NCBI GenBank assembly: GCA_031291725.1
Contig: JARLIM010000020.1
Span: 86,807 to 150,806, forward strand
DNA from: Acetobacteraceae bacterium
GTDB lineage: Bacteria > Pseudomonadota > Alphaproteobacteria > Acetobacterales > Acetobacteraceae
Reading direction: 5' to 3'
Length of the DNA stretch: 64,000 nt
Part shown: piece by piece, positions 1 to 9,771 of the stretch
How the letters are laid out: each line of letters starts with the position of its first letter
Numbering within the stretch: the first letter of the stretch is position 1
Position numbers and translations under genes: made by a program
The notes under the pieces: model-generated
What the model was told of the DNA's origin: nothing
Seen by the model: the letters and a program-made list of their open reading frames with translations, nothing else
Database searches by the model: none

Positions 1-561
1 CATCAACGCAGCCACGGCGTCGGGATGGCCGAGCGTGGTGGTGTATTGGTCGAGCTGCGCGTAATTCGCATCGCCAAACAGCTTTCGTGCGGCGATTTGC
101 AGCAAAATGGCTTGGCTGGAGATCTTCACCGTCGGCACTGCGATCTTGTCGCCTTCCGCCAGATCTTTCAGCGTTTTGACCTTCGGATTGGTGGTGATCA
201 GCCATAGCGGCGTGGCGGAAGACTGGGCATACCCCTTCACGCCGCCCTTGGTGCGATCCCACAATAGCAGCATGTTCGACACGCCGGAGGTGATGATGTC
301 GATATTGCCCGACAACAGCGCATCAATCGCTGCCCCACCGCCGCCGAAGATCGAATAACTCGCCTTCAATTCCGGCAGCCCCGCCGATGCACCGGCCTTT
401 TCGACCAGCTTCTCGTGCCGCATGACGATCACGGGCAGATAAATAATGCTCGGCTGATAGGTGATGCGCAGATCGCTCACCTCCGCACGCGCAGGCGTTG
501 GCGGCAAAATGAAGGAGAAAGCCAGCAAGGCCGCGGCTATCCCAGTGTGCAGGACACGCAT
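1..561 (-). CDS. ABC transporter substrate-binding protein, NitT/TauT type (C-terminus beyond window edge)
   Basis: Read by hand on the minus strand from ATG at 561: MRVLHTGIAAALLAFSFILPPTPARAEVSDLRITYQPSIIYLPVIVMRHEKLVEKAG...; signal peptide followed by a periplasmic binding fold. Absent from the ORF track because no stop lies in the window. Divergent from ATPase and permease genes. Confidence 0.85.
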   Translation of the reverse strand, partial: MRVLHTGIAAALLAFSFILPPTPARAEVSDLRITYQPSIIYLPVIVMRHEKLVEKAGASAGLPELKASYSIFGGGGAAIDALLSGNIDIITSGVSNMLLLWDRTKGGVKGYAQSSATPLWLITTNPKVKTLKDLAEGDKIAVPTVKISSQAILLQIAARKLFGDANYAQLDQYTTTLGHPDAVAALM

Positions 562-659
562 CGTCGTTACCCCCGTTTTTTTCGGAGCCTAACCTTGCCG
601 CTCCGGGTGGACAAGACGGCGCTTCTGCTTGAAGACTGGCTGCAAAGGGGTTGGGAATA

Positions 660-1397
660 ATGACCGAGAAACTGCTCGACGTTCGCGGCGTCACGCTGCA
701 ATACCGAACGACGGAACACGTCGTCACCGCCACGCATCGCGTGAGTTTTTCAATCTATCCGGGCGACCGTTTTATCCTGCTCGGGCCGTCGGGCTGCGGC
801 AAATCCTCGCTGCTCAAGGCGGTCGGCGGCTATCTCGCCCCGCTTGAAGGCGAGATCACGCTGAAAGGCAAACGCATCGCCGGCCCCGGCCCGGATCGCA
901 TGATGGTGTTTCAGGAATTCGACCAATTGCTGCCCTGGAAGACGGTGACGGAGAACGTGGTCTTCCCGTTGCTCGCCACAAGCAGGCTCGGCCGCAAGGA
1001 GGCTTTCGAGAAGGCGCTGCACTATATCGATAAGGTGGGGCTGACACGGGCAAAGGATTCCTATCCGCACACCCTCTCCGGCGGCATGAAACAGCGCGTG
1101 GCGATCGCGCGCGGGATGGCGATGGAGCCGGAAATCCTGCTGATGGACGAACCCTTCGCGGCCCTGGACGCACTCACCCGCCGCACCATGCAAGACGAAT
1201 TGCTGCGGCTGTGGGATGACACCAAATTCACCGTGTTGTTCGTCACCCACTCGATCAACGAGGCGATTCGCGTTGGCAACCGCATCCTGCTGCTCTCTCC
1301 GCATCCCGGCCAAGTGCGTGCCGAGTTGAATTCGACTGACGACGTCTCACGCATCGGTGCGCTTGAGACGGAAATCCACGATCTGCTGTTCGCGTGA
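660..1397 (+). CDS. ABC transporter ATP-binding protein (nitrate/sulfonate/taurine type)
   Basis: Walker A GPSGCGKSS, signature LSGGMKQR, Walker B ILLMDEPFAALD; ATG at 660 preferred over 651. Confidence 0.93.
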   Translation: MTEKLLDVRGVTLQYRTTEHVVTATHRVSFSIYPGDRFILLGPSGCGKSSLLKAVGGYLAPLEGEITLKGKRIAGPGPDRMMVFQEFDQLLPWKTVTENVVFPLLATSRLGRKEAFEKALHYIDKVGLTRAKDSYPHTLSGGMKQRVAIARGMAMEPEILLMDEPFAALDALTRRTMQDELLRLWDDTKFTVLFVTHSINEAIRVGNRILLLSPHPGQVRAELNSTDDVSRIGALETEIHDLLFA

Positions 1398-1407
1398 AGG
1401 ACCGGAT

Positions 1408-2286
1408 ATGACCGCCATCAACCCATTCGCTCCACCGCGCGAAGACCAGTTTTTCGAAGTGCCGGCGTTCGGTGGCCACGCCGATGTCGAACGGCCGATC
1501 CCGTTCTGGGAAAAGCTATGGAACAAAGCCTGGCTGCGCAAATGCGTCATCATCGCAGCCCTCGCCGCGCTTTGGCAGGCTTACGGCGTGTTTTCAGCGA
1601 ACTCGCTGCTGTTCCCCACCTTCACCGACACGATGGAAGCCTTTCGCGACAACATCGCCAATGGCGTGCTTCTCGCCCGTGCCTGGACATCGGTGCGCGT
1701 GCTGCTGATGGGCTATGCATTGGGCATCGGGTTGGCCACGGTGCTCTCCGTGCTGGCGATCACCACACGAATCGGCAACGATTTTTTGGAGACGCTGACC
1801 TCGATGTTCAACCCGCTGCCCGCCATCGCATTGCTGCCGCTGGCGCTGCTGTGGTTCGGTCTTGGGTTGGGCAGCCTGATCTTCGTGCTGGTGCATTCGG
1901 TGCTGTGGGTGATGGCGCTGAACATGCACGCGGGCTTTCTCGGCGTGTCGCAAACCATGCGGATGGTCGGGCGTAATTATGGGCTGGGCAGGCTCGCCTA
2001 TGTGGTCAAAATCCTGGTGCCGGCGGCGTTTCCGTCGATCCTGACCGGCATGAAGGTGGGCTGGGCGTTTGCGTGGCGCACATTGATCGCGGCCGAATTG
2101 GTTTTCGGTGTTTCCTCTGGTCAAGGTGGGCTTGGCTGGTTCATCTTCGAGAACAAGAACCAGCTGGAGATTCCCTCCGTGTTCGCTGGATTGTTCAGTG
2201 TGATCCTGATCGGGCTGGCGATGGAAAACATCGTCTTCCGCAAGATCGAGGAGAAGACGGTTCGCCGTTGGGGGATGCAGCATTAG
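1408..2286 (+). CDS. ABC transporter permease (SsuC/TauC type)
   Basis: Multi-TM protein with EAA-type loop (AWRTLIAAELVFG); directly follows the ATPase. Start placed at ATG 1408. Confidence 0.9.
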   Translation: MTAINPFAPPREDQFFEVPAFGGHADVERPIPFWEKLWNKAWLRKCVIIAALAALWQAYGVFSANSLLFPTFTDTMEAFRDNIANGVLLARAWTSVRVLLMGYALGIGLATVLSVLAITTRIGNDFLETLTSMFNPLPAIALLPLALLWFGLGLGSLIFVLVHSVLWVMALNMHAGFLGVSQTMRMVGRNYGLGRLAYVVKILVPAAFPSILTGMKVGWAFAWRTLIAAELVFGVSSGQGGLGWFIFENKNQLEIPSVFAGLFSVILIGLAMENIVFRKIEEKTVRRWGMQH

Positions 2287-3523
2287 CCGGACACCACTTC
2301 CCGCCGCCTTCCGTGCCTTCATCGCAACCGCCTGTTTCGTCCGGTTCGCCAATGCCGGATTGACAGTTTTGCTGGGCTACCATCTCTACGCCTTGACGCA
2401 TGACCCGCTCAGCCTCGGCTGGCTGGGGCTGGTCGAAGCCGGACCGGCGATTTCGCTGGTGCTGTTCGGCGGCGTCGTGGCTGACCGCTTCAGCCGTCAG
2501 CGCGTGGCATTGGTGGGGCGGATGGTGTTCATGGCGCTCTGCCTGATGCTGGCCGCCACCTCGCAGGTCGGCGGCCGGACGGCGGAGCTGGGGATCTACA
2601 TCGTCGGCTTCCTGATCGGCTGCGCCAACGCCTTCATCACGCCGGCCAATCAGGGGCTGGAGGCGGATGAATTGCCGGATGGCGATACGATGCGTGGGGC
2701 CTCGCTGCTCTCCTCGCTCGGACAGGCGGCGATGCTGTCTGGGCCGGTGGTGTCGAGCATCCTGTTCGATGTCGGCGGTGCGTCGACGACCTATTTCTGT
2801 CTGGCGGTGATGTTTGGCCTCAGCGGCTTGACGCTGGCGCGCTATGTGGTGCCGCGTCCGCCATTGGGCATTCGGCGCGGCGATAGCATTGCCGCTCGGA
2901 TCGGAGAGGGGCTGCGCTTTGCCTTCTCTGAACAGGTGCTGCTCGGCTCAATGGCCCTCGATTTGTTCGCGGTGTTCTTCGGCGGCGCGACGGCGTTGTT
3001 GCCAGTGTTTGCCAGCGACATTCTGCATGTGGGGCCAACCGGCTTCGGCATTCTGCGCTCCGCCATGTCGGTCGGCTCGCTGCTGGCGATGTTGATCGCC
3101 GTGCGGCATCCGCCACAGGCGCGCGCCGGGCTGGTGTTTCATGGTGCGGTGGCCTGCTTTGGCGTGGCGATTATCATTTTCGCCTTGTCGCATAATTTTG
3201 TGATCTCGTTCCTGGCCCTGATGGTGGCCGGGATGTGTGATGGCACCAGCGTCGTCATCCGCCGCGCCATTCTGCGGCTGGCCGCTCCGGGGGAGATGCG
3301 CGGACGCATCGCCGCAGTGCGCATGGTGTTCATCAACTCGTCCAACGAATTGGGCGATTTCGAGAGCGGCATGCTGGCCGGCGCCATCGGTGCGGTGCCG
3401 GCGGTGTGGGTGGGCGGCCTGATCACACTCGCCGTTGTTGGCCTGACGGCGTGGCGTGCGCCGAAGCTGCTGGGGCTGAATATGGCCGATCTGGAAGCCC
3501 AGGAAGCGGCGCGGAGATCGTAG
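2282..3523 (+). CDS. MFS transporter
   Basis: DPLSLGWLGLVEAGPAISLVLFGGVVADRFSRQRVAL is typical of MFS_3. The ORF track starts at TTG 2360, but plausible TM1 sequence extends upstream to an ATT at 2282. Confidence 0.85.
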   Translation: MSRTPLPAAFRAFIATACFVRFANAGLTVLLGYHLYALTHDPLSLGWLGLVEAGPAISLVLFGGVVADRFSRQRVALVGRMVFMALCLMLAATSQVGGRTAELGIYIVGFLIGCANAFITPANQGLEADELPDGDTMRGASLLSSLGQAAMLSGPVVSSILFDVGGASTTYFCLAVMFGLSGLTLARYVVPRPPLGIRRGDSIAARIGEGLRFAFSEQVLLGSMALDLFAVFFGGATALLPVFASDILHVGPTGFGILRSAMSVGSLLAMLIAVRHPPQARAGLVFHGAVACFGVAIIIFALSHNFVISFLALMVAGMCDGTSVVIRRAILRLAAPGEMRGRIAAVRMVFINSSNELGDFESGMLAGAIGAVPAVWVGGLITLAVVGLTAWRAPKLLGLNMADLEAQEAARRS

Positions 3524-3550
3524 GATGGGCGGCGCACCCGCCCGCCCTAC
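3520..3550. terminator. Hairpin between convergent MFS and pyk genes
   Basis: GTAGGATGGGCGG-cgcacc-CGCCCGCCCTAC imperfect inverted repeat containing both stop codons. Confidence 0.5.
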
Positions 3551-4974
3551 TTCACCTTCGCCACGCGCAGCGCATTCGTCGTGCCTGGCTGCCCGTACGG
3601 CACGCCGGCGAGAACCACGATATCCTGCCCCGGTTTGGCAAACCCTTCGGTGACAGCCACCTTGCTGCAGCGCGAGACCGTCTCCGTCATCGAATGCGCC
3701 TCCGCTGTCACCACCGAATGCACGCCCCACACCACCGCCAGACGACGCGCCACCTCGGTGGAGGGCGTCAGGCCGATGATCGGGGCCTCCGGGCGCTCGC
3801 GGGCGGCGCGGCGGGCGGTGCTGCCGGAGGCGGTGAAGCCGCAAATCGCCGCCGCCCCGATTGTGTGCGCCACTTGGCTGGCAGCCGCGGCAATGGCATC
3901 GGCGGTGGAATGGCCAGGGGCCGGGTGGCTGCTGTCGATCTGCTGCCGCCAGCCCTCATTGCCCTCCACCCGCGCGATGATGCGATCCATGATCGTCACC
4001 GCCTCCACCGGGTATTGCCCCGCCGCCGTCTCCGCAGAGAGCATCACCGCATCCGCGCCATCGAACACGGCTGTTGCCACGTCCGACGCCTCGGCACGGG
4101 TGGGGGCGGGTGCGGAGATCATGCTCTCCAGCATCTGGGTTGCCACCACCACCGGACAGCCAAGCTGGCGCGCGGTGCGGATGATGCGCTTTTGCGCCAG
4201 CGGCACGTCCTCGGGCGGCAATTCCACGCCGAGATCGCCACGCGCCACCATCACGCAATCCGACAGCGCCAGAATGTCGTCCAGCCGGTCAAGGGCTTGC
4301 GGTTTTTCGATCTTGCTCATGATCCAGGCGCGACCGGCGGCAATGTCGCGGGCTTCGGCCACGTCTTCCGGGCGTTGCACGAAGGACAGGCCGATGAAAT
4401 CCGCGCCATGCGACAGCGCGAAATCCAGATCCGCGCGATCCTTCACCGTCAGCGCCGGTATTGGCAGCACCATATCCGGCACGTTCACACCCTTGCGATC
4501 CGACAGCGTGCCGCCGGTGACGACTTCGGTGATCAGATGATCGGGCCGGACATGCTTCACCCGCAGACGCAATTTGCCATCATCGAGCAGCAGATTGGTG
4601 CCGATCCCGGCGGCGGCCAGAATTTCAGGATGCGGCAGTTGCACGCGCTGGCCGTTGCCCGGCGTGGGGTCCATGTCGAGGCGGAACATCTGGCCGGTTT
4701 GCAGCTGCACCTTGCCGCCGCTGAACCGCCCCACCCGCAATTTCGGCCCCTGCACATCGGCCAGCACACCGATGGAACGGCCGATCTTTTTCTCCAGATC
4801 GCGGATCATCGCGAAGCTGCGGGCGTGCACATCATGGTCGCCATGGCTGAAATTCAGCCGGAACACATCAGCACCCGCGATGAACAGGCGGTGCAACATC
4901 TCAGGATTGGCACTCGCCGGCCCGATGGTGGCGACGATCTTGGTGCGACGGCGACGGCGGATGCGGATAGGCAT
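3547..4974 (-). CDS. pyk: Pyruvate kinase
   Basis: RRTKIVATIGPASANPEMLHRLFIAGADVFRLNFSHGDH...; MVARGDLGVELPPEDVP; full-length 475 aa. Confidence 0.97.
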   Translation of the reverse strand: MPIRIRRRRRTKIVATIGPASANPEMLHRLFIAGADVFRLNFSHGDHDVHARSFAMIRDLEKKIGRSIGVLADVQGPKLRVGRFSGGKVQLQTGQMFRLDMDPTPGNGQRVQLPHPEILAAAGIGTNLLLDDGKLRLRVKHVRPDHLITEVVTGGTLSDRKGVNVPDMVLPIPALTVKDRADLDFALSHGADFIGLSFVQRPEDVAEARDIAAGRAWIMSKIEKPQALDRLDDILALSDCVMVARGDLGVELPPEDVPLAQKRIIRTARQLGCPVVVATQMLESMISAPAPTRAEASDVATAVFDGADAVMLSAETAAGQYPVEAVTIMDRIIARVEGNEGWRQQIDSSHPAPGHSTADAIAAAASQVAHTIGAAAICGFTASGSTARRAARERPEAPIIGLTPSTEVARRLAVVWGVHSVVTAEAHSMTETVSRCSKVAVTEGFAKPGQDIVVLAGVPYGQPGTTNALRVAKVK

Positions 4975-4984
4975 CGAAATGTCC

Positions 4985-6256
4985 TCAAGCGACCAGAATG
5001 GCGCGAATATCGTTGACGTTGGTCAGCGTCGGACCCGTGCGGATCAGATCGCCGATGGCATCGAACAGCGAGTAGCTGTCATGGGCGGCAAGCACCGCGC
5101 GCGGGGTCAGCCCCACGTCGCGGGCACGGGCGAGGGTGTCTGGGGCAACAATCGCGCCCGCCGCATCCTCGGTGCCGTCAATGCCGTCAGTATCGCCCGC
5201 CACCGCCCATATCCCGGCCTCACCGCCCAGGGCGACGGCGAGGCTGAGCAGGCATTCGGTATTGCGACCGCCACGACCGGCCGGGCCTTTGCCAATGGAG
5301 ACGGTGGTCTCACCGCCCGACAAGAGCAGCGCCGGGGCTTGGACCGGGTTGCCGTGTGTGCGAATGGCGCGCGCAATGCCCGCCATGACGATGCCGAGTT
5401 CGCGGCTTTCCCCCTCCAGCGCATCGCCGAGGATGATCGGTGTCACGCCCTGCGCGCGCGCCACATCGGCCGCTGCTGCCAGCGCCATATGCGGCGTGGC
5501 GATCATGCGGAATTCGGCGTTGGGCAATTCGCCCGGCTTGGGCGTCTCCGCGCCATGTGAGAGCTGATGTTCCATCGCGGGCGTGATCTCGATGCCATAG
5601 CGCGTCAGGATTTCGCGCGCATCGGCGAAAGTCGAAGGATCGACCACGGTCGGGCCGGAGGCGATCACCGCCGGATCGTCACCCGGCACGTCGGAAATCG
5701 CCAAAGTGATCACGCGGGCAGGCGCACAGGCGGCAGCCAGCCGCCCGCCTTTGATGGCGGAGAGATGTTTGCGGACGATGTTCATCTCGCCGATCGCCGC
5801 ACCGGAGGCGAGCAGCGCCTTGTTGACCGCCTGCTTGTCGGCCAGCGTCAGACCGGGCGCGGCGAGCGGCATCAGGGCCGAGCCACCGCCGGAGATGAGG
5901 GCGATCACCAGATCGTCCTGCGACAGCCCCTGCACCGCCGCCAGAATCCGCCGTGCGGCGGCTTCGCCATTGGCGTCGGGCACCGGATGGGAGGATTCCA
6001 GCACGACGATCTTCTGCGTCGGCACCGCATGGTCGTAGCGGGTGACAACCACGCCCGACAGATCGACATCCGGCCATGCCGCTTCGAGGGAGGCCGCCAT
6101 CGAGGCCGCCGATTTGCCGCAGCCGATGACCACGCAGCGGCCTTTCGGCTTGTCGGGCAGGAAATTCTGCAACATCACGCGCGGATCGGCTGCTGCCACG
6201 GCAGCGTCAAACACTTGGCGCAGAAGCAATCTTGCCCCCGCATCATCGAATCGCAT
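4985..6256 (-). CDS. Glycerate 2-kinase / hydroxypyruvate reductase (MOFRL family)
   Basis: VVIGCGKSAASMAASLE, ALISGGGSALMPLAAPGLTL, GGETTVSIGKGPAGRGGRNTECLLSLA motifs. Confidence 0.92.
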   Translation of the reverse strand: MRFDDAGARLLLRQVFDAAVAAADPRVMLQNFLPDKPKGRCVVIGCGKSAASMAASLEAAWPDVDLSGVVVTRYDHAVPTQKIVVLESSHPVPDANGEAAARRILAAVQGLSQDDLVIALISGGGSALMPLAAPGLTLADKQAVNKALLASGAAIGEMNIVRKHLSAIKGGRLAAACAPARVITLAISDVPGDDPAVIASGPTVVDPSTFADAREILTRYGIEITPAMEHQLSHGAETPKPGELPNAEFRMIATPHMALAAAADVARAQGVTPIILGDALEGESRELGIVMAGIARAIRTHGNPVQAPALLLSGGETTVSIGKGPAGRGGRNTECLLSLAVALGGEAGIWAVAGDTDGIDGTEDAAGAIVAPDTLARARDVGLTPRAVLAAHDSYSLFDAIGDLIRTGPTLTNVNDIRAILVA

Positions 6257-6343
6257 CTCGTAACCCCCCAAGACGTGACCCGACTATGGCGAAACCCGAT
6301 GCGCAGCGCCATCTATGCAGAGCTAAAAGAGGAGACAGACGCC

Positions 6344-6658
6344 ATGTCCACACCAGAGATTGACGCCGCCACCACCCTTGAGCTTGAGGCAGCCGCGTTC
6401 CGCACGCTGGTGGCGCATCTGCGCACGCGGTCGGATGTGCAGAACATCGACATGATGAATCTCGCCGGATTCTGCCGCAATTGCCTCAGCCGTTGGTATC
6501 GGGAAGCCGCCGAGGCGCGCGGGATTGCGCTGGCGGACCCCGATGCGCGCGAAATTGTCTACGGCATGCCGTATAAAGAGTGGCAGGCACAAAATCAGAA
6601 GGCCGCCTCGCCGGAACAACAGGCGAAATTCGCAGAGGCGATCAAGGCGCATCAATAA
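6344..6658 (+). CDS. DUF1244 domain-containing protein
   Basis: DMMNLAGFCRNCLSRWYREAAEARG...EIVYGMPYKEWQ is characteristic of the small conserved DUF1244 family. Confidence 0.9.
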   Translation: MSTPEIDAATTLELEAAAFRTLVAHLRTRSDVQNIDMMNLAGFCRNCLSRWYREAAEARGIALADPDAREIVYGMPYKEWQAQNQKAASPEQQAKFAEAIKAHQ

Positions 6659-6750
6659 GGGTGCAGGCCAACCGGCGCGCGGGCGCGATTGACCCGCCCG
6701 CGCCGGTTCGCTAACCCCTGCGTCCCAATCTCCCCTGCAGGAACCCGATC

Positions 6751-7023
6751 ATGTCCGACGGCGACAACGAAACCCAGGATCACGCCCAGTGGGGCAACAT
6801 CGCCGCTGACCGGCTGCGGTCGATCATCGACCGGATCGAGCGCCTGGAAGAAGAGCGCAAGGCGCTCGGCAGCGATATCAAAGACATCTACGCCGAATCC
6901 AAAAGCGCCGGCTTCGACCCGAAAGTGATCCGCAAGCTGATCTCGCTGCGCAAGCAGGAGCCGGCCGAGGTGGAGGAACAGGAAACCCTGCTCGACGTCT
7001 ATCGTCGCGCGCTGGGGATGTAA
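6751..7023 (+). CDS. gapR: GapR-family (DUF2312) nucleoid-associated protein
   Basis: LRSIIDRIERLEEERKALGSDIKDIYAESKSAGFDPKVIRKLISLRKQ matches the DUF2312/GapR signature. Confidence 0.93.
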   Translation: MSDGDNETQDHAQWGNIAADRLRSIIDRIERLEEERKALGSDIKDIYAESKSAGFDPKVIRKLISLRKQEPAEVEEQETLLDVYRRALGM

Positions 7024-7113
7024 GTTTCCGTCTCTGCTAGCTTTGCGGGGACCGGAAGGGCTGTAATGACGCTGCGAAGGACCATCTTCATATCATATTG
7101 AACGGGTCCTCGC

Positions 7114-8868
7114 ATGCAGCCCCCCATCAAGACCCGCGCCGATCTCTCGGCCCTGCGCCTGTTGCTGCCCTATCTGCGCGTCTATCGCCGCCGTGTGGCG
7201 GTGGCCGGAGCGCTGATGTTGATCGCGGCCAGCCTGATGCTCGGCATTGGTCAGGGGCTGCGACATCTGATCGATAGCGGCTTCGTGGCCGGCGGCGAGC
7301 ATAATCTCGACCTTGCGGCCCTGGTGCTGTTCGTTGTCGTCGTCTCCTTCGGGGCGACGACGGCGATTCGCAATTTCCTGGTCTCCTGGCTGGGCGAGCG
7401 GGTGGCGGCCGATTTGCGGCAGGATGCGTTCGGCCGAGCCATCGCGCTGTCGCCGGATTATTTCGAAACCGCCCGCACCGGCGATCTGCTCACCAAGCTC
7501 TCCGGCGACATCGCGGTGCTGCAATCCCTAGTCGGCTCTGCGGTGTCGCAATATCTGCGCAGCGCGGTGCTGATGCTGGGCGCTCTCGGCATGCTGTTCT
7601 TCACCAGCCCGAAACTGACCTTCGTGGTGCTGTTGGTGGTGCCCTTTGTGGTGGTGCCGCTGGTGCTGTTCGGCCGACGCGAGCGCAAAATGGCCCGCGT
7701 GGCGCAGGATCGCGTGGCTGATCTTGGCGCTCTCGCCGAAGAGGCCGTCGCCGGGTTGCGCACGCTGCAAGCCTTCACCCACGAAGCCGCCACGCTGCGC
7801 GATTACCGTGCGGCGGTGGAACGCTCAGTGGCAGCCGCTCTGCGCCGGGTGAAGCTGCGCGCGACGTTGATCCTGCTGGTGATCTGCCTCGGCTTCGGGG
7901 CCATCACCTTCTCGCTCTGGGTTGGCGGGCGCGATGTGCTGGCCGGGCGGATCAGCTCGGGCGACCTCTCCGCCTTCGTCTTCTATGCCGTACTGCTCGC
8001 CTCCACCGGGGCCACGATGAGCGAGTTGTGGGGCGAGGTGCAGCGCGCCGCCGGGGCTGCCGGGCGGATCGGCGAATTGCTCGCCGAAGTGCCCACCATC
8101 CGCCCGCCCGCGCATCCGGCGAAGCTGCCAGCGCCGCGCGGGGCGGTGGCGTTCGAGAATGTGACGTTCCATTACCCGGCCCGCCCCGATCGCCCGTCGC
8201 TGCATGATTTCTCGCTCAGCATCGCACCGGGCGAGAACATCGCGCTCGTCGGCCCATCCGGTGCGGGCAAGACGACGATTTTCCAGTTGCTGCTGCGTTT
8301 CTACGATCCGCAAGCGGGCGTGGTGCGGCTGGAGGGGGTGGATGTGGCGCGCCTCGACCCGCGCGATCTGCGCGCCCGGCTGGGGCTGGTGCCGCAAGAC
8401 CCGGTGATTTTCAGCCTCTCGGCACGCGAAAACATCCGCTATGGCCGCCCGGACGCGACCGACGACGAGGTTCTCGCCGCCGCCCGCGCCGCCAATGCGG
8501 CGTTTCTGGAGGAGCTGCCGGAGGGGTTGGACACGTTCCTCGGCGAAAAAGGCGTGCGTCTGTCCGGTGGGCAACGTCAGCGCGTGGCGATTGCGCGTGC
8601 CATTCTGCGCGACCCGTCGGTGTTGCTGCTCGATGAAGCCACCTCTGCCCTGGATGCGGAATCGGAGCGCGCGGTGCAGGCCGCCCTCGATCATCTCTCG
8701 CAGGGCCGCACCACACTCGTCGTCGCCCACCGGCTTGCCACCGTGCGTCGCGCGGATCGCATCATCGTGCTCGATGAGGGGCGGATTGTGGAATCCGGCA
8801 CGCATGACGAATTGGTGGCGGCGGGCGGGCTGTACGCCCACCTCGCCTCATTGCAATTCGTCGAGTAG
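7114..8868 (+). CDS. ABC exporter, fused transmembrane and ATP-binding domains (MsbA/LmrA-like)
   Basis: TM domain plus GPSGAGKTT, LSGGQRQR, LLLDEATSALD. Confidence 0.93.
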   Translation: MQPPIKTRADLSALRLLLPYLRVYRRRVAVAGALMLIAASLMLGIGQGLRHLIDSGFVAGGEHNLDLAALVLFVVVVSFGATTAIRNFLVSWLGERVAADLRQDAFGRAIALSPDYFETARTGDLLTKLSGDIAVLQSLVGSAVSQYLRSAVLMLGALGMLFFTSPKLTFVVLLVVPFVVVPLVLFGRRERKMARVAQDRVADLGALAEEAVAGLRTLQAFTHEAATLRDYRAAVERSVAAALRRVKLRATLILLVICLGFGAITFSLWVGGRDVLAGRISSGDLSAFVFYAVLLASTGATMSELWGEVQRAAGAAGRIGELLAEVPTIRPPAHPAKLPAPRGAVAFENVTFHYPARPDRPSLHDFSLSIAPGENIALVGPSGAGKTTIFQLLLRFYDPQAGVVRLEGVDVARLDPRDLRARLGLVPQDPVIFSLSARENIRYGRPDATDDEVLAAARAANAAFLEELPEGLDTFLGEKGVRLSGGQRQRVAIARAILRDPSVLLLDEATSALDAESERAVQAALDHLSQGRTTLVVAHRLATVRRADRIIVLDEGRIVESGTHDELVAAGGLYAHLASLQFVE

Positions 8869-8924
8869 CACCCAGAGCGGAGTGGGGATGGTCAGGGCTT
8901 CAGCACACCGATCCACTCTCAACG

Positions 8925-9020
8925 CGTCATCGCGAGGAGCGCAGCGACGAAGCAACCCATCGACGTGCCATCTCAGGTTTCGATGGATTGCTTCGTTGCC
9001 ACTGGCGCCTCGCAATGACG
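8925..9020. repeat. Inverted-repeat (REP/MITE-like) intergenic element
   Basis: Left arm CGTCATCGCGAGGAGCGCAGCGACGAAGCAACCCATCGA; reverse complement of right arm CGTCATTGCGAGGCGCCAGTGGCAACGAAGCAATCCA. Confidence 0.75.
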
Positions 9021-9063
9021 CAATAACAGCGGCCTCATTCCCCCACCCGTCACCGCTCTCCCC

Positions 9064-9690
9064 TCAGCTCAGCGGGCCAGCCACATGCGCCCGATAGGCT
9101 GGGCGGGTGAGCAGGCGGTCATACCAGCGTGAGAGATTGGGCTGTTCGATCTTGCCGGGGATATCCAGGTTCAGCCAGCGATGCACATGCACGCCGAAGG
9201 TGATGTCGGCGATGGTGAAATGGTCCACCGCCACATAATCCTGCCGGCCGAGGCGGTCATTGAGGATGCCCCAGATTTTATTGCCGTCGGCAATCGCCGC
9301 GTGAATCGCAGTCCAATCCCGCTTCTCCGGCGCGATACGCACCAAGCCTTGGAAGACCACCGCTTGCGGGCGTGATACCGCCGTTTGCTGGAAATCCATC
9401 CACGGATCGATCCGCGCGCGGGCACGGGCATCGTCTGGGAATAGCAGCGAATTCTGGCCATAGGCTGTGCAGAGATAGCGCAGAATGGCATTGCTCTCGA
9501 ACATCGCAAGGTCGCCATCGACCAGGCTGGGCACCACCCCCAACGGGTTCATCGCGCGATATTCCGGCGTGGCGGTGCGACCGAAGCTGAGGCCGGCGTC
9601 GATGCGCTCATAGGGCAGGCCCATCTCCTCCAGCAGCCAAATCACCTTCATCACGTTGCTGGACGTGGTGCGCCCCCAGAGTGTCAGCAT
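9064..9690 (-). CDS. Glutathione S-transferase family protein
   Basis: MLTLWGRTTSSNVMKVIWLLEEMGLPYERIDAG...NPLGVVPSLVDGDLAMFESNAILRYL; GST N-domain. Confidence 0.93.
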   Translation of the reverse strand: MLTLWGRTTSSNVMKVIWLLEEMGLPYERIDAGLSFGRTATPEYRAMNPLGVVPSLVDGDLAMFESNAILRYLCTAYGQNSLLFPDDARARARIDPWMDFQQTAVSRPQAVVFQGLVRIAPEKRDWTAIHAAIADGNKIWGILNDRLGRQDYVAVDHFTIADITFGVHVHRWLNLDIPGKIEQPNLSRWYDRLLTRPAYRAHVAGPLS

Positions 9691-9771
9691 GATCGTCTCT
9701 CCCCATTTTCTGCATCGAGCCTAACGCGGCGATAACTTGCAGCGAAAGCGGGTGGAGCGCATATCAGGCGC

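Noticed and set aside
3406-5016. 536-aa plus-strand ORF antisense to pyk
   Set aside because: Pyruvate kinase motifs on the minus strand are unambiguous.
7114-8868. T1SS ABC exporter for the repeat proteins
   Set aside because: Looks like a generic MsbA/LmrA-type exporter with no adjacent membrane-fusion protein.
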